NCBI RefSeq assembly: GCF_016918765.2
Contig: NZ_CP092104.1
Span: 1,922,001 to 1,986,000 of the forward strand
Origin: Flagellatimonas centrodinii
GTDB lineage: Bacteria > Pseudomonadota > Gammaproteobacteria > Nevskiales > Nevskiaceae
Reading direction: 5' to 3'
DNA: 64,000 bases
The position numbers and the translations under genes were made by a program. The notes under the pieces are model-generated. The model had not been told where the DNA came from, did not search any database, and saw only the letters and a program-made list of their open reading frames with translations. This document shows, one piece after another, positions 55,924 to 64,000 of the stretch. Numbering within the stretch: the first letter of the stretch is position 1; the number at the start of each line of letters is the position of its first letter.

Positions 55924-55984
55924 CTGAAACTCCTACGAGAAGTGCCGGGGGTCCCCGGCGTGGAAAAAAGCGCGGGTCAACCGC

Positions 55985-57448
55985 TCATGACCACACGCTC
56001 CTGCGCTCGTGCGACGGCGCGATGCCAAGCCCTTCGCGGTACTTGGCCACCGTGCGACGGGCAACCTGGATACCCTCGCCGAGCAGGTGCTCGGCGAGGG
56101 CGGAATCGGACAGGGGTTTTTCGGCAGGTTCCGCGGCAATCAGGCGCTTGATCATGGCCTGGATGGCGGTGGCCGATGCCGTGCCACCCTCGGTGGTGGT
56201 GACATGGCTGGAAAAGAAATACTTCAGCTCGAACAGCCCGCGCGGCGTGTGCAGATACTTGTGGGCGGTGGCTCTCGACACGGTGGACTCGTGAATCCCC
56301 AATTGTTCGGATACATCCCGGAGGACCAGCGGACGCATGGCCTCGTCCCCATATTCCAGGAAAGCGCGCTGCGCTTCAACAATGCACTGGGAGACCCGCA
56401 ACAGGGTCTCGTTGCGGCTTTCAAGGGCGTTGATGAAGTAGCGGGCTTCCTGCAGGTGCCCCTTGAGCATGAGTTGGTCCCGTGAACTGTCGGCGCGCTT
56501 GATGAAGCGCTGGTACTCACTGTTGACCCGCAATTTGGGCGTATGTTCCGGGTTCAGGAAGACCCGCCAGCGCCCTTTCTCGCGGGCCACGAAGACATCC
56601 GGCGCGATGTAATCGGACTCGTGTGCGGCAAAAGGGCGCCCGGGATGGGGCTGCAGCGTACGGATCAGGGTCAGGGCCTGGTCGGTCTCGGCCACCGGCA
56701 GCCCGGTCTGACGGGCGACGGCGACCGGGTCGCGGCGGGCGACGAGCGGTAGGTGGTGGTCGACCAGCGTCAGGGCCGCCTGGATGCCCGGGGTGCGGGC
56801 CGGCATCAGCCACAGCTGCAACAGCAGACATTCCCGTAGGTCGCGGGCGGCGACGCCGGCGGGGTCGAAGTCCTGCACGGTGCGCAAAACCGCCTCGACA
56901 TGCGCCGCCGAGACGCCGTAGCGGTCGGTCAGCAGTGCCAGCAGCTCCTCCCAGTCGCGCAGGTAACCGTCGCTGTCGACGGCATCAATGAGGTGCAGCC
57001 CGATGTCGCCATCGCGGTCGTCGAGGTCGGCCAGTTGCAGTTGTTCCAGCAGATGGTCGTAGAGCGAGCTTTCGCCCTTGATATTGGCATCGAGGAAGGC
57101 CTGCAGGTCATCGTCCGGCGTACCGCTGGTGGGGGCGGGATCCATGTCGCAGACATCGGACCACTCGGCATCGACCGGCAGATCTTCCGGCAGGGTCTCG
57201 GCATCACCGCGCACCTCGGTGGCCGCCGCCGCTTCCGCGGCCTCGTCCTCGTTGTCGGCAGCGGGGATCTCGACATCAAGCGGGTCGGACTCGGTAGCCT
57301 CCAGCATGACGTTGGATTCCAGTACCTGCTGAATCTCCTGCTGGAGATCGAGGCTGGACAGCTGCAACAGGCGGATCGCCTGCTGCAGCGCGGGCGTCAT
57401 GGTCAGCGACTGCCCCATGCGCAGGCCGAGCGAGGCCCGCATGTTCAT
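55985..57448 (-). CDS. rpoN: RNA polymerase sigma-54 factor
   Basis: A 487-residue sigma-54. Region I begins LGLRMGQSLTMTPALQQAIRLLQLSSLDLQQEI, region II is acidic (DNEDEAAEAAAATEV), and the C-terminus contains the RpoN box ARRTVAKYREGLGI. The frame reaches 57508 with a TTG codon, but ATG 57448 starts at the conserved region, so 57448 is used. The gene just upstream is a divergent quinone oxidoreductase; the lptB gene common at this position is absent. Confidence 0.95.
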   Translation of the reverse strand: MNMRASLGLRMGQSLTMTPALQQAIRLLQLSSLDLQQEIQQVLESNVMLEATESDPLDVEIPAADNEDEAAEAAAATEVRGDAETLPEDLPVDAEWSDVCDMDPAPTSGTPDDDLQAFLDANIKGESSLYDHLLEQLQLADLDDRDGDIGLHLIDAVDSDGYLRDWEELLALLTDRYGVSAAHVEAVLRTVQDFDPAGVAARDLRECLLLQLWLMPARTPGIQAALTLVDHHLPLVARRDPVAVARQTGLPVAETDQALTLIRTLQPHPGRPFAAHESDYIAPDVFVAREKGRWRVFLNPEHTPKLRVNSEYQRFIKRADSSRDQLMLKGHLQEARYFINALESRNETLLRVSQCIVEAQRAFLEYGDEAMRPLVLRDVSEQLGIHESTVSRATAHKYLHTPRGLFELKYFFSSHVTTTEGGTASATAIQAMIKRLIAAEPAEKPLSDSALAEHLLGEGIQVARRTVAKYREGLGIAPSHERRSVWS

Positions 57449-57605
57449 GGCTGGCGAAGGAGAAAGGTCATGGGGGGATTGTAGGTCCCGACGGCACAGA
57501 AATTGCAAGCAATTTCGTCATGAAGGGCGGCCGTTGGTCGGCTGACTTGGCGCCGTTGGTCTCATCGGCTAGCTTCAGGGCCTTTCTGATCCGAGTGTAC
57601 CGTTC

Positions 57606-58580
57606 ATGCGCGCCATCGTCTGTACCGAACTGGGCGGCCCCGACCGCCTGCAGCTCCAGACCCTGCCGGCGCGCAAGCCCGGTGCCACCGAGGTCCTGTT
57701 GCGGGTGGCCGCCGCCGGGGTCAACTTCCCCGATACGCTGATCATCCAGGGCAAGTACCAGCTGCGTGCCGAGCCACCGTTCATTCCCGGCGCCGAAGTC
57801 GCGGGCGAGGTGCTGGAGGTCGGCGCCAAAGTGCGTCACCTGAAGCCGGGCGATCGGGTGGCCGCATTGGTGTCGGTTGGCGGTTATGCCAGCGAGGCCA
57901 TCGCTGCCGCCGATGCCTGCCTGCCGATCCCGGCCGACATGCCGATGGACGAGGCGGCCGGTTTCGCGCTCGCCTACGGCACCGTGATCCATGCCCTGGT
58001 GCAGTGTGGGCGTTTGCACCATGACGACACCCTGCTGGTGCTGGGGGCGGCCGGCGGGGTCGGCCTGGCGGCGGTACAGCTGGGCAAGCTGATGGGCGCG
58101 CGGGTGATCGCTGCCGCCTCCACTGATGACAAACTGGCGCTGGCCAAGGCCCACGGTGCCGATGAAACCGTGAACTACAGCCAGGTGTCGCTGAAGGAGG
58201 CGGTCAAGGGGCTGACCAAGGGACAGGGCGCCAATGTCATCTTTGACCCGGTCGGCGGCCCGCTGGCGCAGGATTGCCTGTCGGCCGCGGCTTGGGGGGG
58301 GCGCTATCTGGTGGTGGGCTTTGCTGAAGGCACCATTCCCCAGTTGCCGGCCAATCGCCTGCTGCTCAAAGAGGTGGCCGCAGTCGGCGTGCATTGGGGC
58401 GCGTTCGTGGTGCGCGAGCCGGCACGCAACCTCGAGAATTTCCGCCAGCTGTTCGCCTGGTACGAGGAAGGGCGGTTCAAGCCGGTGATCTCCGCGCGGT
58501 ATCCACTGGAGCAGGCGGCTCGCGCCCTGCAGGACATGGAAGCCCGTAGCGTCACCGGCAAGGTGGTGCTGATACCGTAG
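57606..58580 (+). CDS. NADPH:quinone oxidoreductase (zinc-less MDR family)
   Basis: A 324-residue medium-chain dehydrogenase/reductase. N-terminal GroES-like domain with AAAGVNFPDTLIIQGKYQ and PFIPGAEVAGEV; Rossmann motif GAAGGVGLAAVQLGKLMGA; and IFDPVGG. The zinc-binding cysteines of alcohol dehydrogenases are missing, as in quinone reductases. It is divergent from rpoN with 157 bp between. Its substrate is not indicated by the context. Confidence 0.88.
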   Translation: MRAIVCTELGGPDRLQLQTLPARKPGATEVLLRVAAAGVNFPDTLIIQGKYQLRAEPPFIPGAEVAGEVLEVGAKVRHLKPGDRVAALVSVGGYASEAIAAADACLPIPADMPMDEAAGFALAYGTVIHALVQCGRLHHDDTLLVLGAAGGVGLAAVQLGKLMGARVIAAASTDDKLALAKAHGADETVNYSQVSLKEAVKGLTKGQGANVIFDPVGGPLAQDCLSAAAWGGRYLVVGFAEGTIPQLPANRLLLKEVAAVGVHWGAFVVREPARNLENFRQLFAWYEEGRFKPVISARYPLEQAARALQDMEARSVTGKVVLIP

Positions 58581-58609
58581 CGGTTTCATCGATCCACCGT
58601 CTCAATCGC

Positions 58610-59038
58610 ATGTTCAATCGTATCGCCGTGCTTTGCACCGGCAACATCTGTCGCAGTCCCATCGCCGAAGGGCTGCTGCGCACCGCATTGCCGGGGCGCA
58701 CGGTATTTTCAGCGGGGACAGCGGCGGTCATCGGCGCGCCAGCTGATCCACATTCGGTCGCCGTCATGCGGGCCAACGGCCTGGATATTGCGGCCCATCG
58801 GGCACAGCAGGCGACCCAGCCGATGCTGCAGGGGGCCGACTTGATCCTGGTGCTCGATCAGGGCCATGCCGACTGGGTGACCCGCCGCTACCCCCAGTTG
58901 CGCGGGCGTGTGCACAAGGTTTGCAAGTGGCGCGACAATGCCGACGTCGACGACCCGTACCGTCACCCCCGTGAAGCCTTCGCTCGCGCTTACGTCGAAA
59001 TCGAGCAGGGTGTGCAGGACTGGCTGCAGCGGCTCTAG
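58610..59038 (+). CDS. Low-molecular-weight protein tyrosine phosphatase
   Basis: A 142-residue cytosolic phosphatase. The P-loop CTGNICRSP at residues 9-17 contains the catalytic Cys and Arg, and the general acid is in DVDDPYRHP. It lies 30 bp after the quinone oxidoreductase gene, so the two may be co-transcribed. Homologues can control exopolysaccharide tyrosine kinases, but no such kinase is encoded here. Confidence 0.9.
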   Translation: MFNRIAVLCTGNICRSPIAEGLLRTALPGRTVFSAGTAAVIGAPADPHSVAVMRANGLDIAAHRAQQATQPMLQGADLILVLDQGHADWVTRRYPQLRGRVHKVCKWRDNADVDDPYRHPREAFARAYVEIEQGVQDWLQRL

Positions 59039-59076
59039 CCGTCGCGGCGGTCTGCGAGGCTTGACCGCCGAATCGC

Positions 59077-59082
59077 TATACT
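59077..59082 (+). promoter_or_regulatory. Candidate -10 box of the miaB operon
   Basis: TATACT, 29 bp before the miaB start; the -35 region is not clear. Confidence 0.3.
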
Positions 59083-59110
59083 GATCGGCCCTTTTTGCGC
59101 TGCCCCCTGG

Positions 59111-60463
59111 ATGTCCAAGAAGCTCTACCTCATCACCTACGGGTGCCAGATGAATGAGTACGACTCGACCAAGATGGCCGACGTGCTCGGGAAATCCCAT
59201 GGCTACACCCGGACTCAGGACCCTGACGAGGCTGACCTGTTGCTGCTCAACACCTGCTCTGTGCGCGAAAAGGCGCAGGAAAAGGTGTTCTCCGAGCTCG
59301 GCCGCTGGAAGGACTGGAAGGCGGCCGTGCCGGGACGGGTGATCGGCGTCGGCGGCTGTGTCGCCAGCCAGGAAGGGCAGGCCATCGCCAGCCGCGCGCC
59401 GATGGTCGACATCGTGTTCGGCCCGCAGACCCTGCACCGGCTGCCGGCGCTGCTCGACAGCACCCGCGCCAGCCGCAAGCCCGCCATCGACGTCAGCTTT
59501 CCCGAGATCGAGAAGTTTGACCGCCTGCCGGCGCCGCGCGCCGAGGGCGTCACCGCCTTTGTCAGCATCATGGAAGGCTGTTCCAAGTACTGCACCTTCT
59601 GTGTGGTGCCCTACACCCGCGGCACCGAGGTGAGCCGGCCGCTGGATGACGTGCTCACCGAATGCGCCCAACTGGTGGACCAGGGCGTGCGTGAGATCAC
59701 CCTGCTGGGGCAGAACGTCAACGCCTATCGCGGGCCGATGGGGCAGACCGGCGAGGTCTGCGACCTGGCCCTGCTGATCAACTATCTGGCGCGCTTCCCC
59801 GGCCTGCAGCGGATTCGGTACACCACCAGCCATCCGGCCGAGCTCGGCGATGCGCTGATCGATGCCTTTGCCGACGAACCAAAGCTGGCCAGCTACCTGC
59901 ACCTACCCGTGCAGAGTGGGTCAGACCGAATCCTCGGCATGATGAAGCGGGGCTACAGCCGCGCTGAATATCTGGCGAAGATTCGTCGCATACGCGCGGC
60001 GCGTCCGGACATCTCGCTGTCGTCGGATTTCATCATCGGCTTCCCGTCAGAACGTGACGAGGACTTTGTGCAGACCATGGACCTGATCGCCGAAGCCGGG
60101 TTCGACGGTGCCTTCAGCTTCAACTACAGCCCGCGTCCGGGCACGCCGGCGGACAACCTGCGCGACAGCGTGCCGCTGGACGTCAAACAGCAACGGCTGA
60201 AAATCCTGCAGGACCGGATTCGTGGGCTCGATACCGATTTCAAACAGGCGTTGGTCGGCAGCGTGCAGTCGGTGCTGGTGGAGAAGCCGGCACGCAAGGG
60301 CCAGGGGCAGATGGCCGGCCGGACCTCGACCAACCGCTGGATCAACTTCGAGGCGCCAGCGCATCTGATCGGGCAGTTCGTTGATGTCGAGGTAACCGAG
60401 GCGTTGCCCAACTCCCTGCGGGGACGCTGGCGGCCGGCGACCGGCACCGCTGCCGCCGCATGA
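59111..60463 (+). CDS. miaB: tRNA-2-methylthio-N6-dimethylallyladenosine synthase MiaB
   Basis: Radical-SAM methylthiotransferase acting on i6A37 of tRNAs. A 450-residue enzyme. Auxiliary cluster cysteines in [21 protein letters not shown] and GGCVASQ, radical-SAM CxxxCxxC in [18 protein letters not shown], and a C-terminal TRAM domain (about 380-445). It is first of a miaB-ybeZ-ybeY-corC cluster and overlaps the next start by four bases. Confidence 0.96.
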   Translation: MSKKLYLITYGCQMNEYDSTKMADVLGKSHGYTRTQDPDEADLLLLNTCSVREKAQEKVFSELGRWKDWKAAVPGRVIGVGGCVASQEGQAIASRAPMVDIVFGPQTLHRLPALLDSTRASRKPAIDVSFPEIEKFDRLPAPRAEGVTAFVSIMEGCSKYCTFCVVPYTRGTEVSRPLDDVLTECAQLVDQGVREITLLGQNVNAYRGPMGQTGEVCDLALLINYLARFPGLQRIRYTTSHPAELGDALIDAFADEPKLASYLHLPVQSGSDRILGMMKRGYSRAEYLAKIRRIRAARPDISLSSDFIIGFPSERDEDFVQTMDLIAEAGFDGAFSFNYSPRPGTPADNLRDSVPLDVKQQRLKILQDRIRGLDTDFKQALVGSVQSVLVEKPARKGQGQMAGRTSTNRWINFEAPAHLIGQFVDVEVTEALPNSLRGRWRPATGTAAAA

Positions 60464-61458
60464 GCGCGCCCACCCGCCCGGCACAGGCCCGCATCGATCT
60501 GGTGTTGCGGCCCGATGACAGTGAGCGGCTGGTCAATCTGGCCGGCCCCTTCGACGCCCACTTGCGACAGATCGAGCTGCGGCTGGGCATCGAGATCCGC
60601 AATCGCGGCAACCACTTCCAGCTGGTCGGCAGCCGCGGCGATGCCCAGCGAGGCGAGGCGGTACTGACGGCGCTGTTCAACCTCGCGGACGATCAACCGA
60701 TCACCACCGAGCAGGTTCACCTGGCGTTGGCCGAACACACCGAAGACCATGCCGAGCCGCTGTCGGTGCAGGAGGTGTCGCCGCAGGGCGAGATCATCAT
60801 CCGCACCCGGCGCGGCGTGGTGCGCGGGCGCAGCGTTCAGCAGAAGGCCTACCTCAGCGCCATCAATACCCACGACCTGAACTTCGGGGTGGGTCCGGCC
60901 GGCACCGGCAAGACCTATCTCGCGGTGGCCAGTGCCGTCAACGCGCTGGAGCGCGACCGCGTGCGCCGGATCGTGCTGGTGCGGCCCGCGGTTGAAGCCG
61001 GCGAGAAGCTGGGCTTCCTGCCCGGCGACATGGCCGACAAGATCAACCCGTATCTACGGCCGCTGTATGACGCGCTGTACGAGATGATGGGCTTCGAGAA
61101 AGTGGCGCGGCTGACGGAGAAGAACGTGATCGAGGTGGCGCCGCTGGCCTTCATGCGCGGCCGCACGCTCAACGAGAGCTACGTGATTCTCGACGAGGCG
61201 CAGAACACCACCATCGAGCAGATGAAGATGTTCCTCACCCGCCTGGGCTTCGGCAGTGTCGCCGTGGTCACCGGCGATGTCACTCAGATCGACCTGCCGC
61301 GCCACGAGAAGAGTGGCCTCAAGCACGCCCTGCAGGTGCTGGCCGGCGTGCCCGGCATCAGCCTCACCAGCTTCCGAAAGGAAGACGTGGTGCGGCACCC
61401 GCTGGTGCAGGCGGTGGTGGAGGCCTACGAGAAGTTCGAGGCCGCGCATGAAGGCTGA
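60460..61458 (+). CDS. ybeZ: PhoH family ATPase (YbeZ)
   Basis: A 332-residue P-loop ATPase related to RNA helicase cores, linked to YbeY and ribosome/RNA maturation. Walker [17 protein letters not shown], Walker B-like [13 protein letters not shown], and [21 protein letters not shown]. The start ATGA overlaps the miaB stop, and the C-terminal end overlaps ybeY by 11 bp. Confidence 0.94.
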   Translation: MSAPTRPAQARIDLVLRPDDSERLVNLAGPFDAHLRQIELRLGIEIRNRGNHFQLVGSRGDAQRGEAVLTALFNLADDQPITTEQVHLALAEHTEDHAEPLSVQEVSPQGEIIIRTRRGVVRGRSVQQKAYLSAINTHDLNFGVGPAGTGKTYLAVASAVNALERDRVRRIVLVRPAVEAGEKLGFLPGDMADKINPYLRPLYDALYEMMGFEKVARLTEKNVIEVAPLAFMRGRTLNESYVILDEAQNTTIEQMKMFLTRLGFGSVAVVTGDVTQIDLPRHEKSGLKHALQVLAGVPGISLTSFRKEDVVRHPLVQAVVEAYEKFEAAHEG

Positions 61459-61891
61459 GCCCCCGCCGCTGGACATCGTGGTCCAGCGGTGCGTGCCGGC
61501 GGCCGGGATTCCGGCGGCCAACAGCCTGCGTCGCTTCGCCCGCGCGGCGCTGGCCGACCGTGGCGGCGAGCTGACCCTGAGACTGGTGGACGCCGTGGAA
61601 TCGCAGGCGCTCAATCACCGCTTTCGCGGCAAGGACCGGCCGACCAACGTACTGTCGTTCCCCTACGACGGGCCGGGCTTGCTCGGTGACCTGGTGCTGT
61701 GCGCCGAGGTGGTGGCCGAAGAGGCGCGTCAGCAGGGCAAACGGCCCCAACATCATTGGGCCCATCTGGTGGTCCATGGCTGTCTGCATCTGCAGGGCCT
61801 GGATCATGAGGCCGCCGCCGAGGCCGACGCCATGGAGGCGCGCGAAATCGCGATACTGCGCGAACTCGGTATCGATAACCCCTATGCTTGA
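61448..61891 (+). CDS. ybeY: Endoribonuclease YbeY
   Basis: A 147-residue metal-dependent RNase involved in 16S rRNA 3' maturation and ribosome quality control. Zinc-site motif [16 protein letters not shown] (HGxLHLxGxDH) and PTNVLSFPY. The ATG at 61448 lies within the end of ybeZ (11-bp overlap); longer in-frame extensions overlap ybeZ further and are not conserved. Confidence 0.94.
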   Translation: MKAEPPPLDIVVQRCVPAAGIPAANSLRRFARAALADRGGELTLRLVDAVESQALNHRFRGKDRPTNVLSFPYDGPGLLGDLVLCAEVVAEEARQQGKRPQHHWAHLVVHGCLHLQGLDHEAAAEADAMEAREIAILRELGIDNPYA

Positions 61892-61960
61892 TCCGTGATG
61901 CGCCCCCGGGGCGTCCACGGTTGTACGACCCCCTCACCCTTGAGGGCCCCACCCTGAACC

Positions 61961-62836
61961 ATGAACGACGACGAACCTAGTAGCCGACCCGACACCAAAA
62001 CCGAAGACACGCCGATCAGCCGCTGGTGGCGGCGTGTCACGCAATCCTTCGCCGTCGCGCCGCAGACCCGGGAAGAGCTGATGGCGGTCCTCGAGGAGGC
62101 CCGCGATTCCGAACTGATGGATGCCGACGCCCTGATCATGTTCCAGGGTGTGCTGGAGACCGCGGAGACACAGGTTCGGGACATCATGGTGCCGCGTGCA
62201 CAGATGGTGGTGGTCGAATCGGATGGCAGCCTCGACGAGATTCTGCGGATGGTGGTGGAGTCAGGGCACTCGCGGTTTCCGGTGATCGGCGACTCGCGCG
62301 ATGAAATCATCGGCATCCTGCTGGCCAAGGACCTGCTGAAGATCACCTCGACCGTGGCGGGCTTCGAGCCGGGGACCTTCGACCTCCGCTCGCAACTGCG
62401 CCCCGCGGTGTTCGTGCCGGAGTCCAAGCGGGTCAACATCCTGCTCAAGGATTTCAAGCGTGGGCGCAACCACATGGCGGTGGTGGTGGACGAGTACGGC
62501 GGCGTCAGCGGCCTGGTCACCATCGAGGACGTGCTCGAGCAGATCGTCGGCGAGATCGACGACGAGTACGACGAGGCCGAGTCCGCCACCATCCTGCGGC
62601 AGGATGAACGCCGCTACCTGGTGAACGGGCTGACTCCGATCGAAACCTTCAACGAGTACTTCACCACCGACTTTCCCGATGATGAATTCGACACCATCGG
62701 CGGTCTGGTGGTGCATCACTTCGGTCACATGCCGAGGCGCGGCGAAAGCGTGCGCATCGGCCGGTTCAACTTCAACGTGCAGCGCTCCGACAGCCGGCGG
62801 CTGCATTTGCTGCAGGTCACCCTGTCACTGGTGTAG
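61961..62836 (+). CDS. corC: CorC/YbeX, CBS-domain magnesium/cobalt homeostasis protein
   Basis: A 291-residue cytosolic protein with a CBS pair (VRDIMVPRAQM, HSRFPVIGDSRDEIIG, and KRGRNHMAVVVDEYGGVSGLVT) and a C-terminal CorC_HlyC domain (FNEYFTTDFPDDEFDTIGG). It has no membrane DUF21 domain, so it is the short CorC. Last of the conserved ybeZ-ybeY-corC series, 69 bp downstream of ybeY. Confidence 0.94.
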   Translation: MNDDEPSSRPDTKTEDTPISRWWRRVTQSFAVAPQTREELMAVLEEARDSELMDADALIMFQGVLETAETQVRDIMVPRAQMVVVESDGSLDEILRMVVESGHSRFPVIGDSRDEIIGILLAKDLLKITSTVAGFEPGTFDLRSQLRPAVFVPESKRVNILLKDFKRGRNHMAVVVDEYGGVSGLVTIEDVLEQIVGEIDDEYDEAESATILRQDERRYLVNGLTPIETFNEYFTTDFPDDEFDTIGGLVVHHFGHMPRRGESVRIGRFNFNVQRSDSRRLHLLQVTLSLV

Positions 62837-62840
62837 GGCG

Positions 62841-64000
62841 ATGATCCGGCCGTTGGTTCTCGCCCTGCTGGCCACGCTGCTGTGGACGGGAACGACGGCC
62901 GCGGCGCCAACCGTCAGCTTGCTGACCTTCCAGCCTGGCGAGATCTACTGGCAGCGCTACGGTCACAACGCCTTGCTGGTGCGCGATCCGCTGCGGTCCA
63001 CGGCGCTGGTCTACAACTACGGACTGTTCGACTTCGCCCAGAAAAATTTTCTGCTCAACTTTGCCCGCGGGCGCATGCAATACCGGGTGGCACCGGAGCC
63101 GCTGTCGTACACCTTGGACGCCTATCGAGCCGAAGGCCGATGGGTGTACGAACAACAGTTGGCACTGCAGCCGGATCAGGCCACGGCGCTGGCCGACTTT
63201 CTGGCCTGGAATGTGCAGCCGGTGCATGCCGATTATCGCTACGACTACTTCGCGGCCAACTGCAGCACCAAGGTGCGCGATGCCCTCGACAGTGCGCTGG
63301 GCGGGGGCCTGCGCGCAGCCCTCGAAGGGGCGCCGAGTGGCACCAGCTACCGAGCTGAAGCCAATCGCATGATGGCGCCCGATCCCCTGATGATGCTGGG
63401 GACCGACCTGCTGATGGGCCCCGCGACCGATCGGCCGATCGACCGTTGGCAGCAGAGCTTTCTGCCCGAGGTGCTGATGACGGCGGTGCGTGAGCTGCAG
63501 GTGGACGACGGCATCGGCGGCACACGGCCATTGGTGGCACGCGGCGATCTGCTGGTGGCGGGCCGACTGCCGTCGGCTGATTCGCCGTCGACCGATCGGC
63601 GCGGCCCGCTGACGCTGCTGGGTCTGACGCTGGCCGCTGTCCTGTTGCTGACGGCCGCATGGCGACCGTGGTTGGCTGCCGCCATTGGGGGCGGCTTGGC
63701 GGTGATCGCCGGCGCGGTCGGAGTCATCCTGCTGCTGGCCTGGACGGTGACCGATCATTGGGCGATGGCGGCCAACCACAACCTGCTGCTGTTTTCGCCG
63801 TTGGCGCTGCTGATGGTGCCGGCCTGGTGTCGTCCGCGACACCCGGTGAGGCGACGGACGCTCGGCATTGCGGTACTGATCGCCTTGGGCGCGGTGCTGG
63901 CGTTGCCACTGGCGCTGTGGCCGGGGATGGCGCAACACAACCTGCAGTGGGTAGGCTTGTGGCTTCCCATCCATCTTGCGGGGCTGTGGGTACTCAGTCG
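62841..64000 (+). CDS. DUF4105/Lnb N-terminal domain membrane protein (partial)
   Basis: An ORF that runs off the window end; about 386 codons are visible. It starts MIRPLVLALLATLLWTGTTAAA, a signal peptide. Then comes SLLTFQPGEIYWQRYGHNAL (start of the DUF4105 domain) and DYFAANCSTKVRDALDS with a conserved Cys, as in Lnb-type lipoprotein acyl-editing domains. Several C-terminal membrane helices begin near residue 257 (LLGLTLAAVLLLTAAW). The start is 4 bp after the corC stop. The lnt gene commonly found next to corC is not seen here. Function is inferred from the domain only. Confidence 0.8.
   Translation, partial: MIRPLVLALLATLLWTGTTAAAPTVSLLTFQPGEIYWQRYGHNALLVRDPLRSTALVYNYGLFDFAQKNFLLNFARGRMQYRVAPEPLSYTLDAYRAEGRWVYEQQLALQPDQATALADFLAWNVQPVHADYRYDYFAANCSTKVRDALDSALGGGLRAALEGAPSGTSYRAEANRMMAPDPLMMLGTDLLMGPATDRPIDRWQQSFLPEVLMTAVRELQVDDGIGGTRPLVARGDLLVAGRLPSADSPSTDRRGPLTLLGLTLAAVLLLTAAWRPWLAAAIGGGLAVIAGAVGVILLLAWTVTDHWAMAANHNLLLFSPLALLMVPAWCRPRHPVRRRTLGIAVLIALGAVLALPLALWPGMAQHNLQWVGLWLPIHLAGLWVLS

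Overview
The window is about 64 kb of high-GC DNA from a Gram-negative proteobacterium, most likely a gammaproteobacterium. The evidence is the rpoN-hpf-ptsN-hprK-rapZ-EIIA-HPr-EI cluster, the miaB-ybeZ-ybeY-corC block, OmpA-type and TolC-type outer-membrane proteins, and the long proteobacterial form of AhcY. Gene content (ketone carboxylase, giant type I-secreted adhesin, FolE2) would suit a Nevskiales/Xanthomonadales-like environmental bacterium. That placement is inference. No rRNA, CRISPR array, phage or transposase gene was found; there is one tRNA gene.

Layout. 0.1-1.35 kb: mtgA, then a divergent leader peptide rich in branched-chain codons, followed by a terminator (attenuator-like) and a short acetolactate-synthase-like fragment. 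1.34-5.8 kb: a methyl-cycle block on the minus strand (metF, a GNAT enzyme, ahcY, metK). The end of metF is copied in a 140-bp tandem repeat, and metK and ahcY share a palindromic operator. 6-12.2 kb: an OmpA-family protein and a type I secretion system (TolC-like lipoprotein, ABC exporter with a degenerate C39 domain, membrane fusion protein). 12.2-22.9 kb: a 660-bp leader and a 3,353-residue adhesin. 23-29.2 kb: a glycosyltransferase, a DUF6447 protein, the dTDP-rhamnose operon rfbACDB, and a smaller cadherin-repeat protein whose N-terminal anchor resembles that of the adhesin.

29.3-40 kb: a tightly coupled operon for a five-subunit ketone carboxylase of the acetophenone carboxylase type, an acetoacetyl/benzoylacetyl-CoA ligase and a COG0523 (CobW-like) GTPase. 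40-45.3 kb: cytochrome c and a Tat-exported ferritin-like protein, divergent from folE2, a four-cysteine Fe-S-type regulator and a nitronate monooxygenase, then a second nitronate monooxygenase divergent from a MarR regulator. 45.35-51.1 kb: tRNA-Thr(UGU), uup, an MFS exporter, an outer-membrane barrel, an SGNH esterase and a 1-Cys peroxiredoxin. 51.2-57.4 kb (minus): the regulatory PTS with rpoN. 57.6-64 kb (plus): quinone oxidoreductase, tyrosine phosphatase, miaB, phoH-like, ybeY, corC, and a DUF4105 protein cut by the window end.

How the parts fit. The secretion system and adhesin form a surface-attachment module, with rhamnose synthesis and a glycosyltransferase next door. The carboxylase operon would turn a methyl ketone and bicarbonate into a beta-keto acid and activate it to the CoA thioester. 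The PTS genes include no sugar permease, so they probably act as a regulatory phosphorelay. The strongest candidates for undescribed biology are the adhesin's ten-copy QH repeat array lying beyond an internal RTX end module, the anchor module shared with the cadherin-repeat protein, and the divergent folE2/ferritin-like promoter built around one palindrome.
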